A stretch of DNA of 39,236 nt from Methylobacterium sp. J-030 (lineage in GTDB: Bacteria > Pseudomonadota > Alphaproteobacteria > Rhizobiales > Beijerinckiaceae). Under the pieces are notes generated by a model that was not told the DNA's origin, searched no databases, and saw only the letters and a program-made list of their open reading frames with translations. Shown here piece after piece: positions 1-7,990 of the stretch (the stretch's first letter is position 1; each line of letters opens with the position of its first letter). The DNA is taken from contig NZ_JAKSYM010000277.1 in the NCBI RefSeq assembly GCF_022829545.1, forward strand, positions 1 through 39,236. The letters run 5' to 3'. The translations under genes and the position numbers were made by a program.

Positions 1-191
1 TCGTGCACGGCCGCACCCGCAACGAGTGCCTGATGCGCCTGCGCCGGGCGCTCGACGAGTTCGTGATCGACGGCATCGACACGACCCTGCCGCTGTTCCG
101 GACCCTGGTCCGCAACGCGGACGTGCAGAACGGCCTTTACGACATCCACTGGCTGGAGCATTTCCTCGAAGACGGGGGCATGAGGGCCTGA
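1..191 (+). CDS. accC: Acetyl-CoA carboxylase biotin carboxylase subunit, C-terminal end (partial)
   Basis: Only the last 62 or so residues are present; the gene enters from the left edge, in frame from base 3, and stops with TGA at 189-191. The segment R-T-R-N-E-C, then L-R-R-A-L-D-E-F and I-D-G-I-D-T-T-L-P-L, is the typical end of the biotin carboxylase C-terminal domain. AccC carboxylates the biotin of the carrier protein AccB at the expense of ATP and bicarbonate, the first step of fatty acid synthesis. In Rhizobiales accC commonly precedes aat, which is what follows here. Family assignment rests on the tail alone. Confidence 0.85.
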   Translation, partial: VHGRTRNECLMRLRRALDEFVIDGIDTTLPLFRTLVRNADVQNGLYDIHWLEHFLEDGGMRA

Positions 192-260
192 ACGGGGCTG
201 CGGCGACGCCGGCGCGCGCCGCCTCTGGTCTTCGCACTGCCTGCGCGCGACACTCAGGCC

Positions 261-932
261 ATGCACGACAGCCACCGCGTGGACATCACCCCCGAGATCC
301 TGCTCAAGGCCTACGCGGCGGGCATCTTCCCGATGGCCGAGGACGCGCACGACCCGACCCTCTACTGGGTCGAGCCCAAGGCGCGCGGCGTCCTGCCCCT
401 CGACGCGTTCCGCGTGCCCCGGCGACTCGCCCGGACCGTGCGGTCCGACCAGTTCGCGGTGCGCTGCGATACGGATTTCGACGGCGTCATCGAGGGCTGC
501 GCTGCCCCACGCCGCGACAGCGAGCGGACCTGGATCAACGGCCGCATCCGCGATCTCTACGGCGCTCTGTTCGATCTCGGTCACGTCCACACGGTCGAGG
601 TCTACGCGGAGGGGCGGCTGATCGGCGGCCTGTACGGCGTCTCGCTCGGGGCGGCCTTTTTCGGCGAGAGCATGTTCCACGAGGTCCGGGACGCCTCGAA
701 AGTCGCGCTGGTGCACCTCATGGGCCGCCTACGCGCCGGGCGGTACCGGCTCGCCGACACGCAGTTCGTGACCGACCACCTCGCGCAGTTCGGCGCGGAG
801 GAGCTGCCGCGGCATGTCTACAAGCGCCGCCTCGCCGAGGCGCTCGATCAGGTCGCCGACTGGAATGTCTGGCCGGGGGACGGCTCGGTGCCGGGTGCCC
901 GGGTTCTGGAGGCACTGGGCGCCGACGCGTAG
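261..932 (+). CDS. aat: Leucyl/phenylalanyl-tRNA--protein transferase
   Basis: This 223-residue cytoplasmic enzyme transfers Leu or Phe from aminoacyl-tRNA to proteins with N-terminal Arg or Lys, marking them for ClpAP in the N-end rule pathway. Family signatures run in order: A-A-G-I-F-P-M-A-E near residue 22, W-V-E-P near 36, E-R-T-W-I-N near 90, G-G-L-Y-G-V-S-L-G near 118, G-E-S-M-F-H near 132, and D-T-Q-F-V-T-D-H-L near 170. Length is normal for the family. The ATG at 261 starts just before the conserved N-terminal [10 protein letters not shown] block; no strong ribosome binding site is visible. It lies 69 bases after accC and converges with the DUF2155 gene, with 7 bases between the two stop codons. 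Confidence 0.95.
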   Translation: MHDSHRVDITPEILLKAYAAGIFPMAEDAHDPTLYWVEPKARGVLPLDAFRVPRRLARTVRSDQFAVRCDTDFDGVIEGCAAPRRDSERTWINGRIRDLYGALFDLGHVHTVEVYAEGRLIGGLYGVSLGAAFFGESMFHEVRDASKVALVHLMGRLRAGRYRLADTQFVTDHLAQFGAEELPRHVYKRRLAEALDQVADWNVWPGDGSVPGARVLEALGADA

Positions 933-939
933 CGCCGGC

Positions 940-1602
940 TCAGCGGAACAGCGCGTCGAACAGGTTCTGCGGCTGCGGCTGCGGCGGAGGCGGCGGAGCC
1001 GCTGCCGGGCCCTCGTTCGACGGGAAGAATTTGCGCGAGGGCTTCTGGCGCGGCTGGACCGGCACGCCGCGGGGCGCCTCGACATCGACCTGACCGGCGG
1101 CGTTGATCTGCTGGGCGGTCTTGGTGGCGTCCTTGGCCGGACGCTTGGCCTTCTCGGGCTTCGCCGCGACGGCCGGGACGTCTTCCTGCTCCTTGGCCTC
1201 GGCGATCACGTCGGCGCCACCTTTGCAGTCGACCAACCACACATCGTAGATCGGATGCTCGATCGCGTGCAGCCCGGGGCTCGACGCGAACATCCACCCG
1301 GTAAAGATCCGCCGATACTTGTTGTCGAGGGTGACCTCGTCGACTTCGAGGAACGCCGTGGTCTTGGGGCTCTCGGTCGGCGGACGGGTGTAGCAGACCC
1401 GCGGGGTGAGCTGCAGGGCGCCGAACTGCACCGTCTCGTCCACCGCGACTTCGAAGGACACGATCCGTCCGGTGATCTTGTCGAGGCCCGAGAACACCGC
1501 GGTCGGGTTCTTGATCTTGTCGGCGGCCGCCGGGCCGGCGCAGAGGGCGAGCGCGAAGCCCGGGACGAGCGCCAGGCGTGCGAGGGCTGTGATGCGGCTC
1601 AA
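940..1602 (-). CDS. Secreted DUF2155 domain protein
   Basis: A 220-residue protein with a clear signal peptide: M-S-R, a hydrophobic run L-A-L-V-P-G-F-A-L-A-L-C-A-G, and a likely cut after A-A-A at about residue 27. The central part (about 30-130) matches the alphaproteobacterial DUF2155 family, including I-T-G-R-I-V-S-F-E-V and a W-M-F-A-S-S-P-G-L-H-A-I-E-H-P-I-Y-D-V-W-type block ending in a conserved D-C. The C-terminal third is low-complexity, rich in K, A, P and Q with a run of prolines, and ends L-F-D-A-L-F-R. Function is not known to me; a periplasmic or envelope location is inferred. It lies downstream of the NDUFA12 gene on the same strand, 128 bases away, as is common in Rhizobiales. 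Confidence 0.85.
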   Translation of the reverse strand: MSRITALARLALVPGFALALCAGPAAADKIKNPTAVFSGLDKITGRIVSFEVAVDETVQFGALQLTPRVCYTRPPTESPKTTAFLEVDEVTLDNKYRRIFTGWMFASSPGLHAIEHPIYDVWLVDCKGGADVIAEAKEQEDVPAVAAKPEKAKRPAKDATKTAQQINAAGQVDVEAPRGVPVQPRQKPSRKFFPSNEGPAAAPPPPPQPQPQNLFDALFR

Positions 1603-1730
1603 GGCGCGGATCCCGAGGCGAGGGCGGCCGGCCGCGCTACGTGTTGCGCGGCGGACATGTCGAGTGGACCGCTATCAATACTGGAACGGTGGCGGCAAAA
1701 GGGCGCCCCCGGCCCGTCCGGCGCCGCGTG

Positions 1731-2147
1731 CTACTCGCCCGGCGTCCAGGACACATAATCACCCGTGGCCGCCGGCCGCTGGCCCCAGGACAGCTGCGAG
1801 CCCTGCGGACGATAGGCGTTGGGCGTGCCGGTCTGGTTCTCCATATGCGGCTTCTGCCACCCGTGCGGCTGGTAGGCCTCCTCGCTCGGCGCGACATCGA
1901 CGTTGTGGCACAGCCAGCCGCGCCAGCCCGGCGGGACCTTCGAGGCGTCGGCATAGCCGTTGTAGACGACCCAGCGCCGCTCCGAGCCGACGGAGCGGTC
2001 GATCATCGGTCCCTCGGCCTTGTAGTACTTGTTCCCGAAATCGTCCTCGCCGACGAAGATGCCGCTTCGTGCAGTCTGGAGCGCGAGGGAGACGGTCTGA
2101 CCGTTCCACCACGTGAAGACGCGCAGCAGAGTGTCCTTCAACGCCAT
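1731..2147 (-). CDS. NADH:ubiquinone oxidoreductase subunit NDUFA12 family protein
   Basis: A 138-residue protein matching the NDUFA12 (B17.2) accessory subunit of respiratory complex I, which alphaproteobacteria share with mitochondria. Visible signatures are the N-terminal W-W-N-G-Q-T, the V-G-E-D-D-F-G-N-K-Y-Y block near residue 33, E-R-R-W-V-V-Y-N-G near 56, and P-P-G-W-R-G-W-L near 72, followed by W-Q-K-P-H and N-x-T-G-T-P-N-A-Y-R-P. It is expected on the membrane-proximal arm of complex I and has no catalytic role of its own. It is divergent from nrdJ across a 512-base gap and probably precedes the DUF2155 gene in transcription. Confidence 0.95.
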   Translation of the reverse strand: MALKDTLLRVFTWWNGQTVSLALQTARSGIFVGEDDFGNKYYKAEGPMIDRSVGSERRWVVYNGYADASKVPPGWRGWLCHNVDVAPSEEAYQPHGWQKPHMENQTGTPNAYRPQGSQLSWGQRPAATGDYVSWTPGE

Positions 2148-2447
2148 CGTCGATCCCGGAATCGTGCCGCGCCGTGCGGGCGCCGTTCGGCGTCCTTATG
2201 GTGATCGAGCCTGCGCGAGTCCAGCGGGTGACGCTCTGTGTCGCCGGGCGGCAAACCGCGCTGCGCAGTTCGTCGCACCACAACGTGCCGGCCGGGACCT
2301 GCCCAACCAGGGGCTGTGAATCGAAAATAATCCCGATCCGATTCCCGGAAGCCGGAAGGACACTTATCGGCGGCGACTGAGATATCCACAGGATTATGCG
2401 AGCCGGCACAACATCTAGCGGGGAACGGAGTCGGTGCACACTACTTG

Positions 2448-2476
2448 TTGACGTGAGCGCGCAGACGGCGGTATCG
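2448..2476 (+). promoter_or_regulatory. nrdJ: Candidate sigma-70 promoter for nrdJ in the 2148-2659 gap
   Basis: In the 512-base gap between the divergent NDUFA12 gene and nrdJ, TTGACG (2448-2453) and TATCGT (2471-2476) are separated by exactly 17 bases and face nrdJ. An ATATCCACA sequence near 2383, one base off a DnaA box, lies upstream. I looked for a cobalamin riboswitch and for paired NrdR boxes in the gap and found nothing convincing. The rest of the gap shows no supported gene. Confidence 0.45.
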
Positions 2477-2659
2477 TCCCGTCATCGGTCGCGCTGCGGA
2501 GTGGCGCATTGAGCTGGGGCGGCCGTTCCACGAATTCATCGGCGTATCCGGGGCGCGCTCAACCTATGGGCGTGAACGGGTTCGCATCCCACCATCGGGC
2601 ACAGACTCCGCGCCGCGCGGAGCCGGGACCGTCGCGTCCCGTCGGGAGAGGTGCGTTTC

Positions 2660-5600
2660 ATGCGGGTCGAGCGTCGCTACACCACGGCCGGACAGTCGCC
2701 CTATGCCGGGATCCCCTTCCGGAAGGCGCTGAGCGAGATCCGCAACCCGGACGGGTCGGTGGTGTTCCGCCTCGACGGGATCGACGTGCCGGAGAGCTGG
2801 AGCCAGGTGGCGAGCGACGTGCTCGCGCAGAAGTATTTCCGCAAGGCAGGCGTCCCGGCCCGGTCGCGCAAGGTTGAGGAGAACGCGGTCCCGTCCTTCC
2901 TGTGGCGCTCGGTCCCCGATGACGCCGCGCTGGCCGAGCTTCCCGAGGACGAGCGCTTCGTCTCCGAATCCTCCGCCACGCAGGTGTTCGACCGGCTCGC
3001 CGGCTGCTGGACCTATTGGGGCTGGAAGGGCGGGTATTTCTCGTCGGAGGAGGACGCCTCGGCCTTCATGGACGAGCTGCGCTTCATGCTGGCCGGCCAG
3101 ATGGTGGCGCCGAACTCGCCGCAATGGTTCAACACCGGCCTGCATTGGGCCTACGGCATCGATGGTCCGAGCCAGGGCCACTACTATTGCGACCCGCAGA
3201 CCGGCGCGCTGACCAAGTCGGCCTCGGCCTACGAGCACCCGCAGCCGCATGCCTGCTTCATCCAGTCGGTCCAGGACGACCTCGTGAACGAGGGCGGCAT
3301 CATGGACTTGTGGGTGCGCGAGGCGCGCCTGTTCAAGTACGGCTCGGGCACCGGCTCGAACTTCTCGTTGCTGCGCGGCGAGAACGAGAAGCTGGGCGGC
3401 GGCGGCAAGTCGTCCGGCCTGATGAGCTTCCTCAAGATCGGCGACCGGGCGGCCGGCGCGATCAAGTCGGGCGGGACCACGCGGCGCGCGGCCAAGATGG
3501 TGATCGTCGATATCGACCATCCGGATATCGAGTCGTTCATCGACTGGAAGGTCAAGGAAGAGCAGAAGGTCGCCGCCCTGGTGACCGGCTCGAAGGTCGT
3601 GTCCAAGCACCTGAACCTGGTGATGAAGGCCTGCACGCAATGCGAGGCCGAGGGTGATGCCTGCTTCGATCCGGAGCGCAACCCGGCCCTCAAGCGCGAG
3701 ATCAAGGCCGCCCGCCGCGCCTCGGTGCCGGATGCCTACATCAAGCGCGTGGTGCAGTTCGCCCGCCAGGGCTTCACCAAGATCGAGTTCCCCGTCTACG
3801 ACACCGACTGGGATTCTGAGGCCTACCTCACGGTGGCCGGCCAGAACTCCAACAACTCGGTCTCGCTGACCGACGACTTCCTGCGCGCCGTCGAGGCGGA
3901 TGCCGACTGGACCCTGCGGGCCCGAACCACCGGCAAGGTCGCCAAGACCCTCAAGGCCCGCGAGTTGTGGGAGCGGATCGGCGAGGCCGCCTGGGCCTCG
4001 GCGGATCCGGGCTTGCATTTCAACACCACGATGAACGACTGGCACACCTGCCCGGCGGGCGGGCGGATCCGGGCCTCGAACCCGTGCTCCGAGTACATGT
4101 TCCTCGACGACACCGCCTGCAATCTCGCCTCGGCGAACCTGCTGACGATGTACGATCGCGAGACCAAGCGCTTCGACGTGGAGGCGTTCGAGCATCTCAA
4201 CCGCCTCTGGACGGTGGTGCTCGAGATCTCCGTGATGATGGCGCAGTTCCCGTCGAAGGAGATCGCGGAGCTGTCCTATCGCTACCGGACGCTCGGGCTT
4301 GGCTACGCCAATATCGGCGGCCTGCTGATGACCATGGGCCTGCCCTATGATTCCGAGGCGGGTCGGGCTCTGGCCGGCGCGCTCACCGCGATCATGACGG
4401 GTGTCGCCTACGCCACCTCGGCCGAGATGGCGGCCGAGCTCGGAACCTTCCCGGGCTACGAGGAGAATGCCGACGCGATGCTGCGGGTGATCCGCAACCA
4501 CCGCCGGGCCGCCCACGGCGAGGCCGAGGGCTACGAGTTCCTGAACGTCGCGCCGGTCGCCCTCGATCACGCCAACATCCCGCAGGCCGATCTCGGCGAC
4601 CACGCCCGGGCCGCCTGGGATCGGGCACTGAAGCTCGGCGAGCAGCACGGCTACCGCAACGCGCAGGCCACCGTGATCGCGCCGACCGGCACGATCGGCC
4701 TCGTGATGGATTGCGATACCACCGGCATTGAGCCGGACTTCGCACTGGTGAAGTTCAAGAAGCTCGCGGGCGGCGGCTACTTCAAGATCATCAACCAGGC
4801 GGCGCCGGATGCCCTGCGCGCGCTGGGCTACCGCGAATCCGAGATCGCCGAGATCGAGGCCTACGCGGTCGGCCACGGCTCGATGGGCCAGGCGCCGGGC
4901 ATCAACCCGACGACCCTGCGGGCCAAGGGTTTTTCGGATGAGAAGATCGCCGCGGTGGAGAAGGGCTTGAAGTCGGCCTTCGACATCAAGTTCGTGTTCA
5001 ATCGCTGGACCCTCGGTGACGACTTCCTCATCCAGACCCTGAAGGTCCCCGCGGACAAGCTCTCGGATCCGACCTTCGAGCTGCTGCCGTTCCTCGGCTT
5101 CACCAAGAAGGAGATCGAGGCCGCCAACACCCATATCTGCGGGGCGATGACGCTGGAGGGCGCGCCCTTCCTCAAGCTCGAGCACTACCCGGTGTTCGAC
5201 TGCGCCAACCCCTGCGGCCGGATCGGCAAGCGCTACCTCTCGGTCGAGAGCCACATCCGCATGATGGCGGCGGCGCAGCCCTTCATCTCGGGGGCGATCT
5301 CCAAGACCATCAACATGCCGAACGACGCGACCGTGGAGGATTGCAAGGCGGCCTACCTGCTGTCCTGGCGCCTCGCCCTCAAGGCGAACGCCCTCTACCG
5401 CGACGGCTCCAAGCTGTCCCAGCCGCTCAACTCGGCTCTGATCGCCGACGAGGACGACGAGGCGGATGAGGGGATCGAGGCTCTGCTTCAGGCCCCGGCC
5501 GCCGCCAAGGCCGCGGCTGTCGCGGAGAAGATCGTCGAGCGGGTGATCGAGCGCGTCGAGCGCATCCGCTCCCGGGAGAAGCTGCCGACCCGCCGGAAGG

Positions 5601-6391
5601 GCTACACCCAGAAGGCGGTGGTGGGCGGCCACAAGGTCTACCTGCGCACCGGCGAGTACGACGACGGCCGCCTCGGCGAGATCTTCATCGACATGCACAA
5701 GGAGGGCGCGACCTTCCGGAGCCTGATGAACAACTTCGCCATCGCGATCTCGCTCGGCCTCCAGTACGGCGTGCCGCTGGAGGAGTACGTCGAGGCCTTC
5801 ACCTTCACGCGGTTTGAGCCGGCCGGTTTCGTGCAGGGCAACGACGCGATCAAGAACGCGACCTCGCTCCTCGATTACGTGTTCCGGGAGCTGGCGGTCT
5901 CGTATCTCGGCCGCGCCGACCTCGCCCATGTCAGCCCCGCCGAGATCGGCGGCACCGTGATCGGCGGCGGCGAGAGCGGCGACACGACCCGCGAGGGTCC
6001 GAAGCCCGCAGCCGCCTCCTCGGTCGTCTCCCGCGGCCTGCTCCGCGGCTCGGCCGACCGGCTCACCCTGATCCAGGGCGGCCCGGCCGGTGGGACGGTC
6101 GGTGTCGGGGCGGCGAGTGCCGGGCAGTCGGCTCCGGCCGGCGGCACGGTCCACGCGATCCGCGGCAGCACCGCGCTGAAGGCGGAGCCGGCCCTGGCCG
6201 GTCAGGCCGAGACGATCGCCGACGCCCTCCCCTTCGCAAAGGCGGAGCGGAGCGTCGCCGACCGGCGCGCCGAGGCGAAGATGAAGGGCTATGTCGGCGA
6301 GGCCTGCCCGGAATGCGCGAACTTCACGCTGGTCCGCAACGGCACCTGCCTGAAGTGCGACACCTGCGGTTCCACGACCGGGTGTAGTTGA
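2660..6391 (+). CDS. nrdJ: Adenosylcobalamin-dependent (class II) ribonucleotide reductase
   Basis: A 1243-residue class II ribonucleotide reductase that makes deoxyribonucleotides with adenosylcobalamin as radical source. The catalytic Asn-Cys-Glu triad is seen as N-P-C-S-E at about 474-478. The redox cysteine pair fits C199 (H-A-C-F-I-Q-S) and C487 (T-A-C-N-L-A-S). The last 30 residues carry C-P-E-C, C-L-K-C and C-x-x-x-x-x-C, the redox-shuttle or zinc-ribbon-like tail. The ATG at 2660 is preferred over the in-frame GTG at 2651 because GGGAGAGG (2644-2651) sits 8 bases before it. The last eight codons and stop are not host-like: codon choice changes abruptly after about 6369, where a mobile element has joined. 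The encoded ending is still intact, so the enzyme should be full length and functional. Confidence 0.97.
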   Translation: MRVERRYTTAGQSPYAGIPFRKALSEIRNPDGSVVFRLDGIDVPESWSQVASDVLAQKYFRKAGVPARSRKVEENAVPSFLWRSVPDDAALAELPEDERFVSESSATQVFDRLAGCWTYWGWKGGYFSSEEDASAFMDELRFMLAGQMVAPNSPQWFNTGLHWAYGIDGPSQGHYYCDPQTGALTKSASAYEHPQPHACFIQSVQDDLVNEGGIMDLWVREARLFKYGSGTGSNFSLLRGENEKLGGGGKSSGLMSFLKIGDRAAGAIKSGGTTRRAAKMVIVDIDHPDIESFIDWKVKEEQKVAALVTGSKVVSKHLNLVMKACTQCEAEGDACFDPERNPALKREIKAARRASVPDAYIKRVVQFARQGFTKIEFPVYDTDWDSEAYLTVAGQNSNNSVSLTDDFLRAVEADADWTLRARTTGKVAKTLKARELWERIGEAAWASADPGLHFNTTMNDWHTCPAGGRIRASNPCSEYMFLDDTACNLASANLLTMYDRETKRFDVEAFEHLNRLWTVVLEISVMMAQFPSKEIAELSYRYRTLGLGYANIGGLLMTMGLPYDSEAGRALAGALTAIMTGVAYATSAEMAAELGTFPGYEENADAMLRVIRNHRRAAHGEAEGYEFLNVAPVALDHANIPQADLGDHARAAWDRALKLGEQHGYRNAQATVIAPTGTIGLVMDCDTTGIEPDFALVKFKKLAGGGYFKIINQAAPDALRALGYRESEIAEIEAYAVGHGSMGQAPGINPTTLRAKGFSDEKIAAVEKGLKSAFDIKFVFNRWTLGDDFLIQTLKVPADKLSDPTFELLPFLGFTKKEIEAANTHICGAMTLEGAPFLKLEHYPVFDCANPCGRIGKRYLSVESHIRMMAAAQPFISGAISKTINMPNDATVEDCKAAYLLSWRLALKANALYRDGSKLSQPLNSALIADEDDEADEGIEALLQAPAAAKAAAVAEKIVERVIERVERIRSREKLPTRRKGYTQKAVVGGHKVYLRTGEYDDGRLGEIFIDMHKEGATFRSLMNNFAIAISLGLQYGVPLEEYVEAFTFTRFEPAGFVQGNDAIKNATSLLDYVFRELAVSYLGRADLAHVSPAEIGGTVIGGGESGDTTREGPKPAAASSVVSRGLLRGSADRLTLIQGGPAGGTVGVGAASAGQSAPAGGTVHAIRGSTALKAEPALAGQAETIADALPFAKAERSVADRRAEAKMKGYVGEACPECANFTLVRNGTCLKCDTCGSTTGCS
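6365..6391 (+). repeat. Left attachment site: element-supplied, recoded nrdJ tail
   Basis: These 27 bases encode C-G-S-T-T-G-C-S and TGA. The copy at 18447-18473 encodes the same residues and TAG. Seven of the eight codons differ between the two, and only 15 of 27 bases match. The upstream nrdJ codons look like host codons (ACC, TGC, GGC type), while GGT, TCC, ACG, GGG, TGT and AGT do not. So the element carries its own recoded gene end, and the crossover probably falls at the TGCGG of codons 6365-6370. Confidence 0.85.
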
Positions 6392-6682
6392 CTATTACGA
6401 CCGTACCTCTGCATCTCAGTCACGTGCCCTGAACTGTGGCTTGAACTACCCTACAATCGTTATTACGTGGCTTGACACAGAACGAGCGGCGGCCAGGCAA
6501 CTGGCCGCCGCTTTCGTTCGTGGCGGGAGCCACACGCCTGCGAAGATGGAACCATGCGGACGGTGGACGCAGCAGACAGCCATCGCACTCACGAGGGTTG
6601 AACACGCGGCGTGCATTCGTGCCCCACCCGTAACGCCCTGTTGAGCGGCATTGGGTTAGAGATCCACTCAAGGCATTTTTGC
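6392..6682 (+). other. Left-end noncoding region of the element
   Basis: A stretch of 291 bases between the reconstituted nrdJ stop and the first recombinase gene. It holds a strong hairpin (6485-6512) and a TTGACA hexamer at 6473-6478 without a convincing -10 partner. An imperfect inverted match links TATTACGACCGTAC (6393-6406) and GTACCCGTATTATA (18431-18444) near the right end. The short open frames here do not look coding. Recombinase-binding sites would be expected in this region. Confidence 0.5.
6485..6512 (+). terminator. Strong hairpin terminator downstream of the reconstituted nrdJ
   Basis: AGCGGCGGCCAG and CTGGCCGCCGCT form a perfect 12-bp stem around a GCAA tetraloop, followed by TTCGTT. 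It lies inside the element, about 95 bases after the new nrdJ stop. It would end nrdJ transcription before the recombinase operon, replacing the native hairpins now displaced to 18475-18533. Confidence 0.75.
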
Positions 6683-7990
6683 ATGGTCACAGTTTTCATT
6701 CCGGACCCGGAGCGCCTTGAGCGAAAAGGCTACGGCGACGTCAAGCACGTGCCCGCGCTCTTCGACACCACGTTCCGCTACTGCCAGCAGCACAACCTCT
6801 ATTTGCGCGAGCGCGCCAAGCTAGTGTGGCACCCGTCCGATCACCAGGGCGATGGGCTCGGAGCGCGCAGTCGGCCGAGCCAGCAGACGATTTTGAAGAT
6901 CGCGTACAGCCTTTCGAACTTCATCGATTGGTGTGAGATCCGGCAGCGCGACTGGAAGAGCCTGTCTTACGACGATGTCCTCGCCTACCAGCAGGAGCAA
7001 GTCGACGGGCGCTGGTCATCGAACGGACGACCACTTCGACCCGCAACCGCCAACTTCCGGGCCGACGAAGCCACCAACTTCCTGACATGGGCGTCGGACC
7101 ACGGCCTGCGCGATCCCTTCGCGCTGCGACGCATCTCGACGCAAACTAAGATCTTGGCAGGCATCTCGTCGCGCACGACGGTGCGACAAGCGAGCGTCCG
7201 GCCCGGCCGCGCGAAGGTCTCGATGAGCGATGACGTCGGTGTCGAAGCCGACCTCCCGACTCCGGAAGAGGTCCGCGACTGGCTGTTACTGGTCCGCGAG
7301 CGTCGCGGCCAAGCGAAGACGCTCGCAGCACGCTTCATCCTTGAGACCGGGGTCCGCAGGGATGAGCTCGTGCATCTGACCGTCGGTCAGCTCCCGGACG
7401 CAGAGCGGCTCGCGGACCTCGGTCGGCGCGGCAAGGCATTCGCCGCAATCAAGCTGACGAAGACGAAAGGCGGACGCGGCCGCACGATAGACGTCCCGCT
7501 CGCCTTCGCGATGGAGCTACGGCGGTGGGCCGACACCGACCGCCTCAGGATGCTGGTCCTACATCGCAGGCGGGTCGGCAGCTACCCGAAGGAACCCAAA
7601 CATCTTTTCCTGTCAGACTCAAAAGGACACGAGGGAACACCGCTCAAGGCGCATACGATCTATCGCGTGTTCGCGGACGTCCGACCGGGCCCGTCGAAGT
7701 GGCATCCCCACTTCGCTCGGCATGCCTTCGCCTGCTTCTGGATCCTCCATGCCCTGGAGGACGAAGCACGAGCGCACGGGAGAACCCTAAAGCAACTCGG
7801 CCCGGACTGGATTGCCATGCAGTCGCAGCACTGGCTCTCGATGCTGCGACGACAGCTCGGGCACGTCGACGAGTCGACGACCTACCTCTACCTGCGATGG
7901 ATACAGACCGCCGCCGGTGTCGCCCGGCACGCGCTTGGCTGGCACCGATACCTGTCTGAGCCAATCAACTCGACGGACGCGATGCGATGA
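6683..7990 (+). CDS. Tyrosine recombinase/integrase A of the trio
   Basis: A 435-residue protein with a complete tyrosine recombinase catalytic set. Arg I lies in T-G-V-R-R-D-E-L near residue 224, and a Lys in the T-K-T-K-G-G-R-G-R-T turn. The H-x-x-R motif is in H-P-H-F-A-R-H near 343, the second His is in Q-L-G-H, and the nucleophilic Tyr is in T-Y-L-Y-L-R near 400. The N-terminal part has a core-binding SAM-like region with W-C-E-I-R and a helical segment. The start is uncertain: ATG 6683 begins M-V-T-V-F-I-P-D-P-E, and an in-frame GTG at 6611 would add 24 residues; neither has a strong ribosome binding site. The stop overlaps the start of B by four bases. It probably performs strand exchange at the nrdJ site together with C. 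Confidence 0.88.
   Translation: MVTVFIPDPERLERKGYGDVKHVPALFDTTFRYCQQHNLYLRERAKLVWHPSDHQGDGLGARSRPSQQTILKIAYSLSNFIDWCEIRQRDWKSLSYDDVLAYQQEQVDGRWSSNGRPLRPATANFRADEATNFLTWASDHGLRDPFALRRISTQTKILAGISSRTTVRQASVRPGRAKVSMSDDVGVEADLPTPEEVRDWLLLVRERRGQAKTLAARFILETGVRRDELVHLTVGQLPDAERLADLGRRGKAFAAIKLTKTKGGRGRTIDVPLAFAMELRRWADTDRLRMLVLHRRRVGSYPKEPKHLFLSDSKGHEGTPLKAHTIYRVFADVRPGPSKWHPHFARHAFACFWILHALEDEARAHGRTLKQLGPDWIAMQSQHWLSMLRRQLGHVDESTTYLYLRWIQTAAGVARHALGWHRYLSEPINSTDAMR

Noticed and set aside
2148..2659. Cobalamin riboswitch upstream of the B12-dependent reductase
   Set aside because: I looked for the conserved B12-box and the usual flanking stems and could not find them.
2564..6154. A 1196-residue open frame antisense to nrdJ
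   Set aside because: It mirrors the codon positions of nrdJ in GC-rich DNA, is highly repetitive in R, G, L and D, and has no recognisable domain. nrdJ is certain on the other strand.
6441..6644. A 67-residue open frame at the left end of the element
   Set aside because: It runs through the strong terminator hairpin and has no ribosome binding site or recognisable content.
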